The position numbers and the translations under genes were made by a program. 64,000 nt of DNA, from contig CM034100.1 in assembly GCA_019914945.1 (NCBI GenBank), positions 14,767,096 through 14,831,095 on the forward strand, given 5' to 3'. This document shows, one piece after another, positions 53,101 through 64,000 of this stretch. The notes beneath the pieces were generated by a model that had not been told where the DNA came from, made no database searches, and saw only the letters and a program-made list of their open reading frames with translations. The stretch comes from Typha latifolia (Eukaryota; Streptophyta; Magnoliopsida; Poales; Typhaceae). Every line of letters begins with the position of its first letter. Within the stretch, counting starts at the first letter, position 1.

Positions 53101-55506
53101 AGACTTAGATTAGTCAATTTATAGTTGCAAAATGTTTGATTGACTAAGCATTTGCCCATTCTTTGGCTACATAAATAACCCTATTACAGTATCTCTTGTG
53201 CTTTTTCTCTAATGTGGACCTACTGGTTCCTGATGATAGAGGGGGAGTCCTGATGATTTATCACCCTCCCATTCATATTTATATATATATATAGAGTCAA
53301 AGATCATCATTTTCTCTGTAAGTCCTAATATATCATTGTCATCCAAGTGTCCAACCATTGTATACAAGTTCTATTGCAGATGTCTTATCTGTTTTTCAGT
53401 TTGAGAGTTGCTGCTAGTACTGGTAGGGTGGAATTGGAGCAATTTATATTTACCATTGACTAATTTTATGTGTAGAAGGATCATTTCCTATATAAATGTT
53501 CAATCTTTTTATTGGTATCTTGTAGATCAATAGTCTTCTTGGAACCAAGGTGGAGTGGATTTACCATATTCTTCAGGCATTTAACGCTGGTAATCTAGTT
53601 CAGTACCAAGAAATATGCCGCCTCCACACTGCTGATTTGAATGCACAGCCTGCATTAGTTCAAAATGAGAGGAAACTACTTGAAAAGATTAACATTCTAT
53701 GCTTAATGGAAATAATCTTTTGGTAAGAACTCTAAGAAGCATATTTAATTATATAAAATATTTCGTATGTTGGATAAATTATTTGTTTCTTGGACCCTTC
53801 TCTAAATGCATCAATATGGGTACTGTTTATTTATTTAGTCTGACATTTAAAATTCTTGTCGCTTTGCAGTCGGCCATCTGAAGATCGGACTATTCCGTTG
53901 AGTATTATATCAGAACAAACTAAGCTTTCCATTGAAGATGTGGAGTATCTTCTTATGAAAAGCCTCTCTGTAAGTTTATCATCTTTTCACATTCAATAAT
54001 TTGCCATTGTTAGAATATTAGAAATATAAAATCAATATTCTCTAATAGCTTGAGCTTTTAGAGTAGTTAGTGAGTGGGTATTAGTGACTTACATGGTTTT
54101 AGTTTTCAAATCCTTCTAGGTCTATCTATCCATTTAAAATATAAAATTTCTACTCATTTAAGTCAAACTCATTTCTTGGGCTGATCAAAATGTCTCAATC
54201 CAAAAATGAGGTGGAGTGTAGAATATAAAAAAAATATAAAAGTTATTGGTCTTTAACAACTTAAGCTTTTAAAGTAGTCAGCTAGTTGGCGGTAATTATT
54301 TCACAATTCCTGTTAGCTTTTGCAATTTATTCCTTGATTCTCAACTTTTTAGGTTTTTTTCTCATTAGCTGACAAAGATTAATGTTTTTCGACATTGAGC
54401 ATCTTTTTGGAACCCATGATTCATCTTGCAATTACTTTTAGGTCTCTCTTATATTATAGTAGCTATTGGAAGATTGACACTGGTTCATATTTGTTATTTT
54501 GTTCTTCAAAGTGCAAGGTTCTTATATTTATTTGTTGTTTATTGTTGGCATTGTTTTTCAAATGTTCAGGATGTCAATTTCATCTCAACATCTGTTATCT
54601 AATAGTTTTGTTTATTATCCTGAACCTATGACTATGGTACATCAAGCTAGTCATTCTCTAACCTTTGCCTGTTACTTACATAACAAAATATTTTAAGTTA
54701 TATCTTAGAAGTTTGTTGTTTCATAATTCCATTTAAGTCCTAAAGATTGAGGCGAACTATCACATAAGGTCGTCATTTGAGAATTTCTGTTGAGGCTACA
54801 ACCGCATATGTGCTGCTTTTGCCAGACACACATTTCCTTGGAACCGGAACACTTTTTAGTTCAAAAATCTCTTACCCGTTTGATCCAAAACTTGGATCCT
54901 TTTCATGTTGGTTCTTTGCATAGACTAAGCAGTAGTTCTAGTGATGGCCTTTATTTTCTTTCTCTTGGCCAATTCAACAATTATAAAGCAACATCCAAGC
55001 ATTTACATTGCTATATTGATAAGTGAAAATTGTTGAGGCAGTTGAAAAGGTTTGGCAGCAACAACAGACCTGAGGAAATGACAGGAATATTGACTAACCC
55101 ATACTATTCAAGGTTCAGTGGTAACTTGTTGGCCTATGGTGTGGAAAGAGGATTAGTACTGTGTCTGGAAAAATTATTCCAGCGTATTCTATGTTGAGAA
55201 ATTCTGTGATAGTTATATTTCCTAATAAGTATTGTACTTCTATAACCATTGTGATTCGTGGACTTTATGCTATTCTTATTGTTGTTACCATGATAATAAT
55301 TTCAATGCCATCTTCCACAGGTTCATCTTATTGAAGGTATAATTGACCAAGTGGAAGGTACAGTTTACGTGTCATGGGTACAACCTAGGGTACTGGGAAT
55401 ATCACAAATCAAATCCTTGCGCGATCGCCTAGATACTTGGGTTGGGAAAGTGCGTGCAGCACTATTGTCAGTCGAAGCAGAGACACCTGATTTGGTGGCT
55501 TCCTAA
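50102..55506 (+). CDS. RPN9: 26S proteasome non-ATPase regulatory subunit 13 (RPN9)
   Basis: Lid subunit of the 19S regulatory particle, needed for stable lid assembly. Six exons: 50102-50251, 51743-52189, 52461-52541, 53526-53722, 53870-53969, 55321-55506; 386 residues, the same as the Arabidopsis subunits. The N-terminal helical repeats contain LADWYNALGDLYQRKLWHQL, EEPILYVKMQIATLNLEK and YYWVSSQYHKSRQEFAEFY. The C-terminal PCI domain spans about 190-340, with LAFDLSLAALLGDNIYNFGE, KINILCLMEIIF, the winged-helix stretch TIPLSIISEQTKLSIEDVEY and LIEGIIDQVEGTVYVSWVQP. All introns are GT-AG; intron 5 (53970-55320) carries a retroelement remnant. The start ATG is at the end of a GC-rich leader and gives the conserved short N-terminus. 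Confidence 0.95.
50447..50473. repeat. (GGAAA)5 microsatellite in RPN9 intron 1
   Basis: Five AGGAA/GGAAA pentamers in tandem within the first intron. No coding effect. Confidence 0.8.
54008..54305. mobile_element. Degraded LTR-like remnant in RPN9 intron 5
   Basis: Starts TGTTAGAATATTAG and ends near TTATTTCACA. It holds two related segments: CTCTAATAGCTTGAGCTTTT (about 54040) and CTTTAACAACTTAAGCTTTT (about 54251). The TTAGAATATT and GCTTAAGCTTTT words are typical of plant LTR ends. No matching target duplication was found, so the borders are uncertain. Confidence 0.35.
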
Positions 55507-56811
55507 TGTGTTTGCTAGATCCTGTCTACAAACATTCTTGTAACAGTTTCTGCGTATAACAGATCAGAAAAGAAAATCGCTGCAGCGCCCTACTTGGGGT
55601 CCATTATGTGCTTAGATGATCACTTCTTAAAGCTGACTGAGGTCTATATTTTTTTTTAAAAATTCTTAGCATGTTGGAACTCATGATACGCATACATACA
55701 AGAAACAGAGGACCCCAATGTTTCTTGTGGTCAAGATCATTTATTCAAGAAATTGCTGCCCATTTCTGGCAGTGCTGTTGTTCATCATTGCAGCGCTGCC
55801 CTCTTGTTATTCAAGTTCTCAGGCATATGCATATAGTGAGGAAATTGCTGTTGTTTCTCTTTTGTTTGAATTAGGTGCTCCATGAGGATTCGTTCTCATA
55901 ATATCGTTTTAATAGATTATGCAGCTAGGGTTGAGTAACATTATCAATTTGCTTTTGCTGCTACATGAAGGGTCGCCTAGAAATTTAAATTATTTTTAGT
56001 GTGCTGACCCTCAGAACTAAGTTTGAGCCGAAGAGTTCTTCCATGCCAAGGTTCTTAGGTGAAAGCTATGCAGTTCCATCCATCAACAGCTCAAGAGTAC
56101 TGCATGATATGATCATCTTATTTATTAAATGAGGAAAAAAAATCTTGCATTTGAATCCTATGCAGCTTATCAATCAATAATTGTTCATCCTGATAAAATG
56201 AAGAAAAAGAACACACACAAAAAGAAGGTGTTACAGACCTTGTGGTGCATAAATACTTGGTACCGTCAAGAGTACCAGCATGGCTGCACATCATGCATCA
56301 TACTAGAAGAGAAAGGGCTTCTTCTCACCAATTATGTATTCTATAATCCCTCCTTGCTTTGATGTAGTGTTCCACAAGTGGGCTAATGGGATTTGGCATC
56401 TGGCTTAGGCTGGCCTCGAGTAGCAGTGTTCCAGTAAATATTATCCACACAACGTAGGCCCCAAATTTGCTGACCCACCCAAAGGGAATCAGAGATGAGT
56501 AACCTCACCATGCCAAGTGTAGACTTCCATCTTTAGAGCTCAAACCACTCCAATAGAGGCTGTAGAGCTATCCTCAGATCTCCCAGTACATCCATGTAAG
56601 TATGCTGGGCCCCATGTTATCTCTCTCTCCCTGGCACCTTATCCCTCACTTGCAAGAATTCTAGGCCTATTGTATCCTTTCCTTTTCCTTTTTGCTCCCC
56701 TCCCCTAGGTGTTTGTGGATGCAACTCATGGATGGTATTCAAACCACAACACAATTCTTAAGAGCATTATAGGCCACAAGAAAATTGAGACTAGTTCAAC
56801 TCCACAAATCT

Positions 56812-56844
<33 letters not shown>

Positions 56845-57329
56845 GGAGAGCAACTAAATTCATTCCTTACCTCTACCTAGATTTTTGATGTCGAAATGGC
56901 AAGTCTTTGCAGTAAACTACTAATGGTGATCGGTGGCAACTCCTCGAATCGCCATTTTGCTGAAAGATGAAGCTTTGTCAAGAGAAACAGATCTTGCCTG
57001 TGGAACTGCTTGAAGTGAGAAGGCCACCTGCCAAATACCCTTCATTCAGAATCCAGAAGCTTTGTAAGTGGTATTCGGTGTTCACCATATCAATTCTTCA
57101 ATTGCCCTTCCTTTTCAGCTTTCTGCCCATTAGATCAGTGCAGTCAACAATCCCATCTCACTAAAAGAGTGACAGTACTGAAACTTTGAGCTCATGCCAT
57201 GGGTTTCTGTTCCAATTCCTCTTGCATCATTTGTCCACTGACTGCTTTAAAAATGCTTGAAAGCCTTTTCTCGGCAAATGAGCACTTTTAACCATCAAGA
57301 GAACTCTTCTGTGTGAAGGTAATGATATA
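55507..57329. other. Spacer between RPN9 and the DYW PPR gene
   Basis: The first 300-400 bases fit the RPN9 3' UTR. A GA run followed by CAGA units lies at about 56812-56845. The short open frames have no recognisable motifs. No gene seen. Confidence 0.5.
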
Positions 57330-59147
57330 ATGGTAAGAGGTTTGGCCTTCCATCCAATCCAGCAATTCATGGCATCACCAAGCAAGCCCATTGAGACCCT
57401 TGAAGAGAGACCAAGAGGGCAGCCTTCATGGCTCCCCTCCCTGCATCAAGTCAAATCTATCGAAGAATTCAAGAAGATCCACGCGCAGTACATTAAGCTT
57501 GGATTAGACCACAATCCTCGACAAGCCGGAGATCTCCTTCTAGCTTGCGCACTCTCCGACTGGGGCAGCATGGACTATGCCTTAACGATCTTCCTGTCGC
57601 TCGATGAGCCCGGGACGTTCGACTTCAACACTTTGATCAGAGGTTATGTCAAGGACTGTGACCCAGAGTCAGCAGTCATCCTATACAAAGAGATGCAGAA
57701 GAGCAATGTCACACCAGACAACTTCACATTTCCTTTTGCTCTCAAGGCTTGTGCTCAGCTGTCAGATATCCAAGAAGGAATGCAGATCCACGGGCACGCC
57801 ACAAAGTTTGGATTTGAATGTGATGTCATAGTCCAGAACAGTCTGATCAACATGTATGGTAAATGCTGGGAGATTGAATTAGCTTGCAAAGTGTTTGAAC
57901 AAATGGGTTGCAGCAGGACTGTTGCTTCTTGGAGTGCCCTTGTTGCAGCTCACACTAGAATGGGTCTCTGGGACGAGTGTCTGTATCTGTTTGCGAGGAT
58001 GGTTGCTGAAGGTCTGAGGGCCGATGAGAGCTCAATGGTCAGCGCTCTATCCTCATGTGCGCATTTGGGTGCTTATGATCTTGGCAGAAGAATACATTGT
58101 TCACTGCTGCGGAATACTACTAGCCTCAATGTGATCATGCAGACTTCCTTGATAGATATGTATGCAAAATGCGGTTGCCTGGAGAAAGCAGTTGCAATCT
58201 TTGACAGGATACCTGAGAAGAGCACCTGGGCATACAGTGCAATGATCTCAGGTCTTGCAATTCATGGGGAAGGCAAAAGGGCTTTGCAAGTTTTCTCAGA
58301 CATGCTCAATGAAGGCCACAGACCTGACGAAGCCATTTATGTGGGAGTCTTGAGTGCCTGCAGCCATGCTGGGATGCTCAAAGAGGGCCTGCATTACTTT
58401 GACAAAATGAGACTTGAACATCAAATAATGCCCACTTCTCAGCATTATGGATGTATGGTAGACCTCATGGGTCGCGCTGGGAAGTTGGAAGAAGCACACA
58501 AGCTTATCGGGAGCATGCCAATTGGACCAACCACTGCAGCCTGGCGCAGCCTGCTGAGTGCCTGCAAGGTTCATGGAAACTTGGAGCTTGCAGAAATTGC
58601 CAGTAGAAATCTGGTACAGTTAAATGCTCATAACAGTGGTGACTACATAATATTATCAAACATGTATGCAAAAGCTAAAAGATGGGATGATGTAGCAAGA
58701 ACAAGAACAGAGATAGTAGACAGAGGGCTATCACAGGTTCCAGGGTTCAGCAGGGTGGAGGTGAAGGGCCAGATGCATACATTTGTTTCACAGGACATGT
58801 CACACCCGCAGAGTGACAAAATCTATGAGATGCTCTACCAGATGGAATGGCAGCTTAGGTTTGAGGGATATACCCCAGATACATCCCAGGTGTTGCTCGA
58901 TGTTGATGAGGAAGAGAAGAAGCGCATGCTCAGAGGACACAGCCAGAAGCTGGCTATAGCTTTTGCTCTTCTAAATACAAGCCAAGGGAGTCCAATTAGA
59001 ATAATCACCAACTTGCGCATGAGTGAAGAATGTCATAGTTACGCCATGTTGATTTCAAGAATTTTCGAACAGAATATTATCGTTCGGGACCGCAACCGCT
59101 TCCACTGTTTCAGGCAAGGGTCATGCACTTGTGGAGATCACTGGTGA
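57330..59147 (+). CDS. Pentatricopeptide repeat protein, PLS subfamily, DYW class with altered active site
   Basis: Predicted organellar RNA-binding protein of 605 residues in one exon, similar in layout to Arabidopsis At1g31920. P/L/S repeats run from about 60 to 400 (for example SLINMYGKCWEIELACKVFE, AMISGLAIHGEGKRALQVFS), then E motifs (to about 490; PGFSRVEVKGQMHTF) and a DYW domain to the end. The DYW cytidine deaminase normally has HxE and CxxCH plus CxC. Here the first motif is H537-S-Q539 (Glu to Gln) and the second is S565-E-E-C568-H569 (first Cys to Ser); H592, C599 and C601 of the second zinc site remain and the end is DHW. It therefore probably cannot deaminate and may act as a binding factor. 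A downstream in-frame ATG (residue 14) is an alternative start. It is convergent with the CSLD gene. Confidence 0.93.
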   Translation: MVRGLAFHPIQQFMASPSKPIETLEERPRGQPSWLPSLHQVKSIEEFKKIHAQYIKLGLDHNPRQAGDLLLACALSDWGSMDYALTIFLSLDEPGTFDFNTLIRGYVKDCDPESAVILYKEMQKSNVTPDNFTFPFALKACAQLSDIQEGMQIHGHATKFGFECDVIVQNSLINMYGKCWEIELACKVFEQMGCSRTVASWSALVAAHTRMGLWDECLYLFARMVAEGLRADESSMVSALSSCAHLGAYDLGRRIHCSLLRNTTSLNVIMQTSLIDMYAKCGCLEKAVAIFDRIPEKSTWAYSAMISGLAIHGEGKRALQVFSDMLNEGHRPDEAIYVGVLSACSHAGMLKEGLHYFDKMRLEHQIMPTSQHYGCMVDLMGRAGKLEEAHKLIGSMPIGPTTAAWRSLLSACKVHGNLELAEIASRNLVQLNAHNSGDYIILSNMYAKAKRWDDVARTRTEIVDRGLSQVPGFSRVEVKGQMHTFVSQDMSHPQSDKIYEMLYQMEWQLRFEGYTPDTSQVLLDVDEEEKKRMLRGHSQKLAIAFALLNTSQGSPIRIITNLRMSEECHSYAMLISRIFEQNIIVRDRNRFHCFRQGSCTCGDHW

Positions 59148-60601
59148 ATGTAACGGTGGTAGAGAAGAAATTTGTAGTGTAAAGAGCATTTTATGTGTAT
59201 GCATCATTATTTCTACACCTTTTTCTCTGAGTAATGGCCTCACAAGTTGATAGGATAAAACTTTCAAGATGTAATGATAACCTGAAATACAGCAAATGAA
59301 ATAAAGGTGCAGAGAAGTTGTACAGCAACGAAAGATCAGATTTTTCTTGTACATTCAGCAACCCAAATCTTATTCAGTAACTATATTGCTCTGTATCAGC
59401 AGCAAACTCTCAGCAGCGAGGACTTCCGGTCACCAAAAAGAAAAAGAAAAATTGCAGTTAAATTAAAAATAAAAGGCTGGAATCAGATTGGTGCCTTGCT
59501 CGAACAAGCTCCAGTGAACAGAAAAGAAATGGAATTATCAAACAGACTTATCCTTTACTCATGAAGATTTTATTATTCAGTGAGAATATCTTTCAAAACA
59601 AGCACTTATTCATAAACTTGTGCAAGGGGCATGTGTGTTCATGCAGGTGTCCATCAGTGAGAGAGTGCTGATCGAGATTCTTGAGTAGACTAAATCACCC
59701 CCAGATGCTGATATCAGAAAAGAGCAAGGAAACATTTTATGCTCTTTATAATGTCTGCAAACAGGTCACTGATGCAGGAGAAATGATCTGTTACATTGAA
59801 GATGCAGGAATTTTTTTTTTATCAGTTTCTACAACCGACTATTAGATTTTTTATCCAAGTTACATACCTCTGGATAATGATGTGAAACCTCGACAAAAAT
59901 AAAAACCAGACAGGAAAGGGTTCCGTTGAATACATAGTTCACTTTTCTGATAGATGTATCTATTTAGTCTATTTAGACTGTAAGAAGCTTCACAGTATCT
60001 TGTAACAATGGAAAGTGTCATGAGAGAGATCTAGTAGCAAAGTTAAAGTAATTTATGACAATAAATTGTCGAATACTTTCTCTATAGCTTCTAGGCCACA
60101 CATTGCTACTGGATTTAAGATTGGAAATGGAAGAGGTGATCAAACTTTCTGAAAATGATACTTGTCTTCGTTAGCATTTTAACATTATTTTGCCTTCTTC
60201 AAACCAAAAGGTGTGAATAGCTTCAACTTAAGCAGAAAGGGTAGAGTTTTGAATTGGGCTCAGTCTCTTATTTCAGTTCAAGCAGGCTTAGCAAATTTAA
60301 CAAACTGAACTATATATTTCTGCAAAACCAGTAGCCGATTCAGTACATTCATTCAGAATTAGTGACAAAATAAGCATCATGATTTACCTTTATTTCCCAA
60401 TTCAAATAATCAGAGAAGTTCTAAGGAATTAACAACAAAAAACATTTACTCCTCAAAGGGTATCAAGATCTATACCAACTCTAGTAACAAATTACCTGTC
60501 ATGAAAGCACAGGTTCTTCTGTGGCCTACTTCAGAACAACATAACCATGAAATTCTTTTTAGAGAATGAATGAAGAAAATGTGAATCTAGATAAAATTGA
60601 G
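59148..60601. other. Spacer between convergent PPR and CSLD genes
   Basis: AT-rich; should hold both 3' UTRs. The open frame at 59307-59564 has no recognisable motif. A poly(T) run lies at about 59812-59821. No gene seen. Confidence 0.5.
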
Positions 60602-63600
60602 TCAAGGAAGTGAGAATGAACCACCAATATCTGAGGAATTTGCTGAGGGTGGCTTGATAGCAACCCAAAGAAGTGATATGGTGATAGCAATGAGCCCTGA
60701 CCAGACATAAACAATGGTCGGCGTCCTCCCTCTCCTACCCATCAGACCTTTTGCAAATGGATAGAGGTGAGCCAACACCCAGAAGCTAAAAAACACTCCA
60801 CCAAGCAGCTTGCTCCACTGAGGGATCACACTATAAATCGTGCGGCTAAACCCGACGGCGATGGCAACTAGATTGATCATGATGATGGTGAGCGGTGGTA
60901 TCATTAGCGACGTCCATTTGACAGCATAAAGGTCTGCGAACTCGTCTTCGACATCATCACCGCCCGATTTCGAGGTGAGTGTGAATGAGATCTCTATGCC
61001 TGCAATCACCTTTAATAGACCCTGCAGCACTGCAGCAAGGTGAGCACTTGTGCCACCAATGAGCCAGAATTGTTCATTGCGCCACCACTCCTCCAATTCA
61101 ATTCCAGACCACTTGACCTCAAGTATGGCCAACATGCAAAGAGTTAACGTGATAATAAGCAGGTACGTGAGAAATGTCACGTTAAGTGTCTTGACTATGA
61201 ATTGCCCTGAGAAGAGCGAGAGCGCAGGCAGGAAGCAGTACACAATGAGGAACACAGACGTGAATGGATAAATGCCTACATTGAGGTATGCAATCCTTTG
61301 CAGGACCTTCATCTTTGAGCTTGCAAGAAAGGCATTGTTCCGAGAAAAGAATATCTCAACGGAGCCCGTCGCCCACCGGAGGACCTGGTGGAGCCGATCA
61401 GTGAGGTTGATTGGTGCTGTGCCGCGGAATGCATCACGTTTGGTCACGCAGTAGACCGACTTCCAGCCCCTGTTGTGCATCCGGTATCCAGTGACGACAT
61501 CCTCAGTGACCGAACCGTAGATCCAACCGACGCGTTGGCCCCATTCGGTCTTTTCTTCGTACCAACATGATATGACACTGATTGCTTCTGCAACTATGGA
61601 TGCATCAAGTACTTCCCGGGGAATGGTCAGGGCACCCGGCGGCCGCCCGTTCTTGACCGAGGGGTGATCAGCAAGTGGTCGGCCTTGGAACTCCGCCACC
61701 GGGATCGAGTCAATAAGAAAGGTTGAATTCCCAAATTTCTTCGGAAATGTTGCAAGGTTCATCTCTTCTTCATCCAAGTCTGCCATGCGAAGAGCCTGAG
61801 TCTCCTCGGAGTTGACCGAAGCAGCGGTAGCCCTGCGTTTACGTGGAAGGCAGCAGCTGCAAAACCCAGGATGGTGCTCCTTGGAGCGAGGAGGATCGAA
61901 ACCGTAGAGAGCTACACGCCGGAAGAGGCAACCAGTACCAACATACACCGGACCTTGCAGGCCATCGAGTGCACGCATGTTGACGTCAAAGAAGACGGTG
62001 TTGTGGTTCGCATAACGATCAGAGGGATCGATACCTTCAAATCTTTGGGGGAATTGGACGTAGCAAAGGCGATCGCCGCCGCGATCCATCATGAAGCACA
62101 TTCCCTCCCTTATGGCTTGGGAGTTGTAGATATAGTGGTCGCAGTCAAGGTTGAGGATGAAGGGGCCGTTTGACATTATTGCTGAAGCTCGGACAAGGGC
62201 GTTCATGGCACCGGCCTTCTTGTTATGGTCATAACCAGAGCGCTTCTCACGGGATACGTAAACCAACATTGGCAAACGTATGTCAACATCCTTGAAGTCA
62301 ATGGGTGTTCTCTCATTGCTGTTCCCACACATAAGAGCGTCACTGGGAGGCTTCAGCATCACCTGAGATAGAAAGCGTACAAAATTTTCCACCATTTGCT
62401 TTTGGTTAGTCTCTCATGCATAACTCCGGTGGATAATCTAGAGAAAATGTCATCTAATTCACAGTTCTGGACTATGATATCTTGTTAAGTTTGATTCCAG
62501 AATTTTGCGTATGAGTGAGATAAAGGATGAGTTGGCCATGGAGTTCATAATTTAGATATAGAGCAATGTCAAGAGATGACCTGTATGATTCCAGCATGAT
62601 CACCACGAGAATGATCTGGTGACGGGTTAAACCAAGTGCCAGGCCAGTGAGTGCCATCAGCCATCCAGGTCGCTTTTGGGATCTTGACCGGCTCCGTCGG
62701 CCCATCACTGGCCTTCTCTCTCTGTTGATTCATTGCCTGAATCTCCTCGCGAGCATGATACGCGTCGGAACGACGACGGATGGAATCCGGCAGGCCATTA
62801 ACTCTGACCTTAAATTCATCATACTCACGCTTAATCCGTCTCCGGTCCTTAACAAAATCGGCTTTCACCTTGTTCTTGTAAGGATCTCTTCTCAAATTGA
62901 AGTAGCTATCAGGATTTCTTGGCTCAATGTTATGCTTCCTGCAGAATGGCACCCATAACTTCGCAAAGTTAGCTGCTTCAGCCATTGCCTCGAATGTCAA
63001 AAGTGCACCCCCATCATCCGAGACATAGCAGGCAAGTTTCTCAACAGGGTAGTCAGTTGCAAGGATCGAAAGAATTGTATTTGCTGTGACAAGCACGGGT
63101 TCTTTCTCTGGATCAGCCGTGGAAACAAAAACATCAACGCCGGGGAGATCAGATCTTCCTGTAGGATTGTTAGGTCTGGGTGTTTCAAACTTCTCTTTCA
63201 GAACTGCGAGGTCTGTGGCGCGGTTGACAGGGTTGAGTTTCGGGAGCTGGTCCAGAATCCAAGAGAAAGCGAACCAGAGCTCGCAGATTATAGACATCGC
63301 CCAGAGCCATACCGCATCTTCGTTCTTGTGCGTGATTCTCCACGTGAGAAACAGGGCTAGGGCGATCATGCGAATGAGCACCAGGAGCCTGATGTGAGGC
63401 AAATAAAGTTATATGTTGGAATTAGAATGGATACAAATAGAGAACTTAATGGATGCATGCACGCATGCATACTGCGTACCTATATGGACTTATGACCGCC
63501 GCCGGGATCCTCAGTTTCCTCGTCAGCGGCCTCCATGGCTTACTCATCAGCTCCTTGGGATACCCATTGTCTCCGCCGCCATCATCTTCGTCACCGTTCT

Positions 63601-64000
63601 CATCGGGCCATATGGCATTGCCATACCCATAAGTCCCTTTAGTCTCGAAGAGCCACCGGGTGTGATCAAAATCCCCGGTCTGCGACCGACTCATCGTCGG
63701 CTGCTTCATCAAAGACATTCCCGTCTCTGCCTTCCCTGACCGAGACCGCGCCGGCAACGAGAGCGGCCCACCACTGTTCGAATTAGCCACCACCTCCTCC
63801 CACTCTGTGGTCTTATACGGCTCCTTGCAACCCGGGCAGGCCCCGCCGCTGCCCTTCACCGCGTCGGCGAAGCAATCGGTGCAAATCTTGAATTCACAGT
63901 CACAAGGGAGGATGGGATCTCCACGCTGGTTAAGGACGACCTTCGAGTCGCAGCCTTGGACGGAGCATGTAGGCGCCTTTGATCCGGCATGCTCACCGGA
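60602..64000 (-). CDS. Cellulose synthase-like protein D, N-terminus beyond window edge
   Basis: Processive family 2 glycosyltransferase thought to make beta-1,4-glucan at the Golgi or plasma membrane; CSLD proteins serve tip growth and cell-plate formation. Exons on the minus strand: 63480-64000 (cut by the window edge), 62581-63388, 60602-62362; 1029 residues visible, roughly 100 or more missing at the start. In order: a RING-type zinc finger ([11 protein letters not shown] to CPGCKEPYK), two membrane helices near [16 protein letters not shown], the first catalytic Asp in [20 protein letters not shown], DxD in [11 protein letters not shown], the catalytic TED in [21 protein letters not shown] (QxxRW), then six or so C-terminal helices. 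The zinc finger together with GYGNAIWP and the long variable segment [20 protein letters not shown] separates CSLD from CESA. Which CSLD paralogue it is cannot be decided. Both introns are GT-AG. Confidence 0.95.

Noticed and set aside
61050..62173. Plus-strand open frames opposite the CSLD gene
   Set aside because: Antisense shadows; the CSLD frame carries all catalytic motifs.

Overview
This is a stretch of flowering-plant nuclear genome: multi-exon genes with GT-AG introns, TATA boxes, AT-rich spacers full of microsatellites, and chloroplast- and mitochondrion-targeted proteins encoded in the nucleus. The PPR, WRKY IIe and CSLD families are land-plant families. A non-grass monocot is my best guess from the modest GC of the coding exons, but the sequence does not prove it. 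No bacterial, viral or organellar block is evident.

Layout from left to right: a partial tRNA-Gly(GCC) (-) at the edge; the plastid chaperonin Cpn60 beta gene (+, 14 coding exons plus a 5' UTR intron); a group IIe WRKY factor of the AtWRKY14/35 type (-, 3 exons, with a long GAA/TTC repeat in intron 1); a spacer of about 10 kb with no convincing gene; NDUFA12, a mitochondrial complex I subunit (+, 5 exons; its 2.8-kb first intron hosts a hAT-type MITE and a probable solo LTR); a 4CL-like acyl-CoA synthetase (+, 6 exons, with a Harbinger-type MITE in intron 3); choline-phosphate cytidylyltransferase (+, 8 exons, one GC-AG intron); phosphoribulokinase (-, 5 exons, convergent with the previous gene); an intronless E+ class PPR gene (-), divergent from the 26S proteasome subunit RPN9/PSMD13 (+, 6 exons); an intronless DYW-class PPR gene (+); and a cellulose synthase-like D gene (-) whose N-terminus runs off the right edge.

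The genes do not form a functional cluster, as is normal in plants. Some themes recur. Cpn60 beta helps fold Rubisco and phosphoribulokinase regenerates its substrate in the Calvin cycle; both have a G-box upstream. The two PPR proteins are probably organellar RNA-binding factors, and NDUFA12 acts in the mitochondrial inner membrane. All coding models were built by hand from reading frames, splice dinucleotides and family resemblance. The summed exon lengths are a multiple of three for every complete multi-exon gene.

No new multi-gene system was found. The best leads are a DYW deaminase domain with two substituted active-site positions, an in-frame hydrophobic N-terminal extension on a 4CL-like enzyme that ends in a peroxisomal-type tripeptide, a 23-unit GAA/TTC intronic repeat in a WRKY gene, a GC-AG intron, and three transposon insertions with readable boundaries.
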